From the NCBI GenBank assembly GCA_001586965.3, contig LUCW03000146.1, positions 1-22,500 of the forward strand: 22,500 bases of DNA, read 5' to 3'. The number at the start of each line of letters is the position of its first letter. The first letter of the stretch is position 1. Below are positions 21,850 to 22,500 of the stretch, one piece after another. This DNA comes from Sphaeroforma sirkka (taxonomy: Eukaryota > Opisthokonta > Ichthyosporea > Ichthyophonida). The translations under genes and the position numbers were made by a program. The notes beneath the pieces were generated by a model. That model saw only the letters and a list, made by a program, of their open reading frames with translations. It was not told the DNA's origin and made no database searches.

Positions 21850-22414
21850 TGTGGATTTTTTTGTGTGTACAGGCTAACACATCCGTATTTGTGTTAAACC
21901 ATGCATACGTTTTTGATAATAATCTAGTCTCGCACCATTTTTCGCTTGCTGTACACCGTGCTTCGAACACGCTGAGTTCGAACCAGCAATACAGACTGCA
22001 AATATACTCACATTTCTTGTACATCGTGTGCATCATCCGTGAAAAAAAAAATTCAGCATGGAGCTATTGTGTTTAGATTATTTTGAGGAGTTAGAACCAA
22101 TAATCTGAACTTACCCGAAATTACTATATGCTCGAAGTATATAGCTCGGTGCTTCGCAACACGCCGTCGTCATGGTAGAAGTCATCAAAAAGGAACGTGA
22201 TTGCAATTTCGTATTATATACACATACCCGTAGTGAATGTGATTTCATACGCAGACGGTTATACCATGATTTTGCGTCGAAGTTTGTAGGATGGATCACT
22301 AGACCACTCCTCACTAGACCACTCCTCAGACATCACAAGTCAGGCAGAAAAAAACTATAGTTTTGAGGCTTCGTTTTAAACTATAGAACATATGTATGTA
22401 TATCTATTTTCTTT
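21850..22414. other. Non-coding or unresolved stretch
   Basis: No supported gene. A 62-codon + strand frame at 22172-22360 has a fair ATG context but no recognisable features, and it contains the 15-bp duplication. At 22402-22418 the + strand has a good acceptor-like pyrimidine tract ending in CAG. Confidence 0.4.
22297..22326. repeat. 15-bp tandem duplication
   Basis: CACTAGACCACTCCT occurs twice in direct succession. The copies are identical, which suggests recent slippage. Confidence 0.9.
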
Positions 22415-22498
22415 TCAGACATAGAAATAGCACACGGTTCTGTTCCTCAGCTCCTCCTTCACCTGCTCTACCCAGTCCAGGAGTTGTTCACCGCTTGG
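22415..22498 (-). CDS. Possible C-terminal coding fragment running off the window
   Basis: 28 codons on the - strand end in TGA (22417-22415). The piece is amphipathic and polar (LLDWVEQVKEELRNRT then CYFYV), as expected of a helical C-terminus, and the upstream part lies outside the window. The + strand is also open here behind an acceptor-like TTTTCTTTTCAG, so the strand is not certain. Confidence 0.3.
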   Translation of the reverse strand, partial: PSGEQLLDWVEQVKEELRNRTVCYFYV

Positions 22499-22500
22499 AA

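Noticed and set aside
22172..22360. 62-codon + strand gene
   Set aside because: Short, no recognisable features, and includes a recent 15-bp slippage duplication; not supported beyond an open frame.

Overview
The window looks like nuclear DNA of a eukaryote, probably a unicellular protist. Evidence: spliceosomal introns with GT..AG ends and matching codon phases, AATAAA-type poly(A) signals, very long AT/GT/tetranucleotide microsatellites, an LTR retrotransposon, and metazoan-style families (a C2H2 zinc-finger protein and an EndoU endoribonuclease). An ichthyosporean-like holozoan is my guess; the sequence alone does not prove it.

Layout. 1-2141 (- strand) and 2142 to about 7512 (+ strand) are two head-to-head partial copies of one Ty3/gypsy-like LTR retrotransposon, sharing a ~1.15 kb inverted repeat (1-1149 against 2142-3283). 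The left copy carries the gag 5' part, zinc motifs and protease and then runs off the window. The right copy is cut inside gag but continues through protease, reverse transcriptase, RNase H, a DIRS-type methyltransferase-like domain, integrase and a chromodomain-like tail, with a possible single 3' LTR. Gag and protease are in the same frame separated by one TGA in both copies. The copies differ, as far as I could see, only by single-base or two-base indels, mostly in short homopolymers.

7513-8584 is AT-rich non-coding DNA with two short inverted-repeat structures. 8585-10969 (- strand), possibly reaching 11451, is a split gene for a small basic coiled-coil protein; its 1.9 kb intron is almost wholly microsatellite. 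10970-14000 has no other gene I can support.

14415-18365 (+) is a single long exon for a 1,316-residue, mostly disordered, Ser/Gln/Asn-rich protein with one C2H2 zinc finger, probably preceded by a 5'-UTR intron. A pure (AT)n tract block follows (18890-19401). On the - strand, 19588-19989 is a possible small gene and 20157-21466 is a two-exon EndoU-family endoribonuclease gene that carries an in-frame TAG where the family normally has Gln. The right end holds AT/GT microsatellites and, at the edge, a possible C-terminal exon on the - strand.

The genes do not form an operon or an obvious pathway. The most notable points are the gypsy element with an inserted DIRS-like methyltransferase-type domain and a TGA-separated gag/pol, the nonsense codon inside an otherwise intact EndoU gene, and the microsatellite-packed intron with phase-compatible flanking exons.
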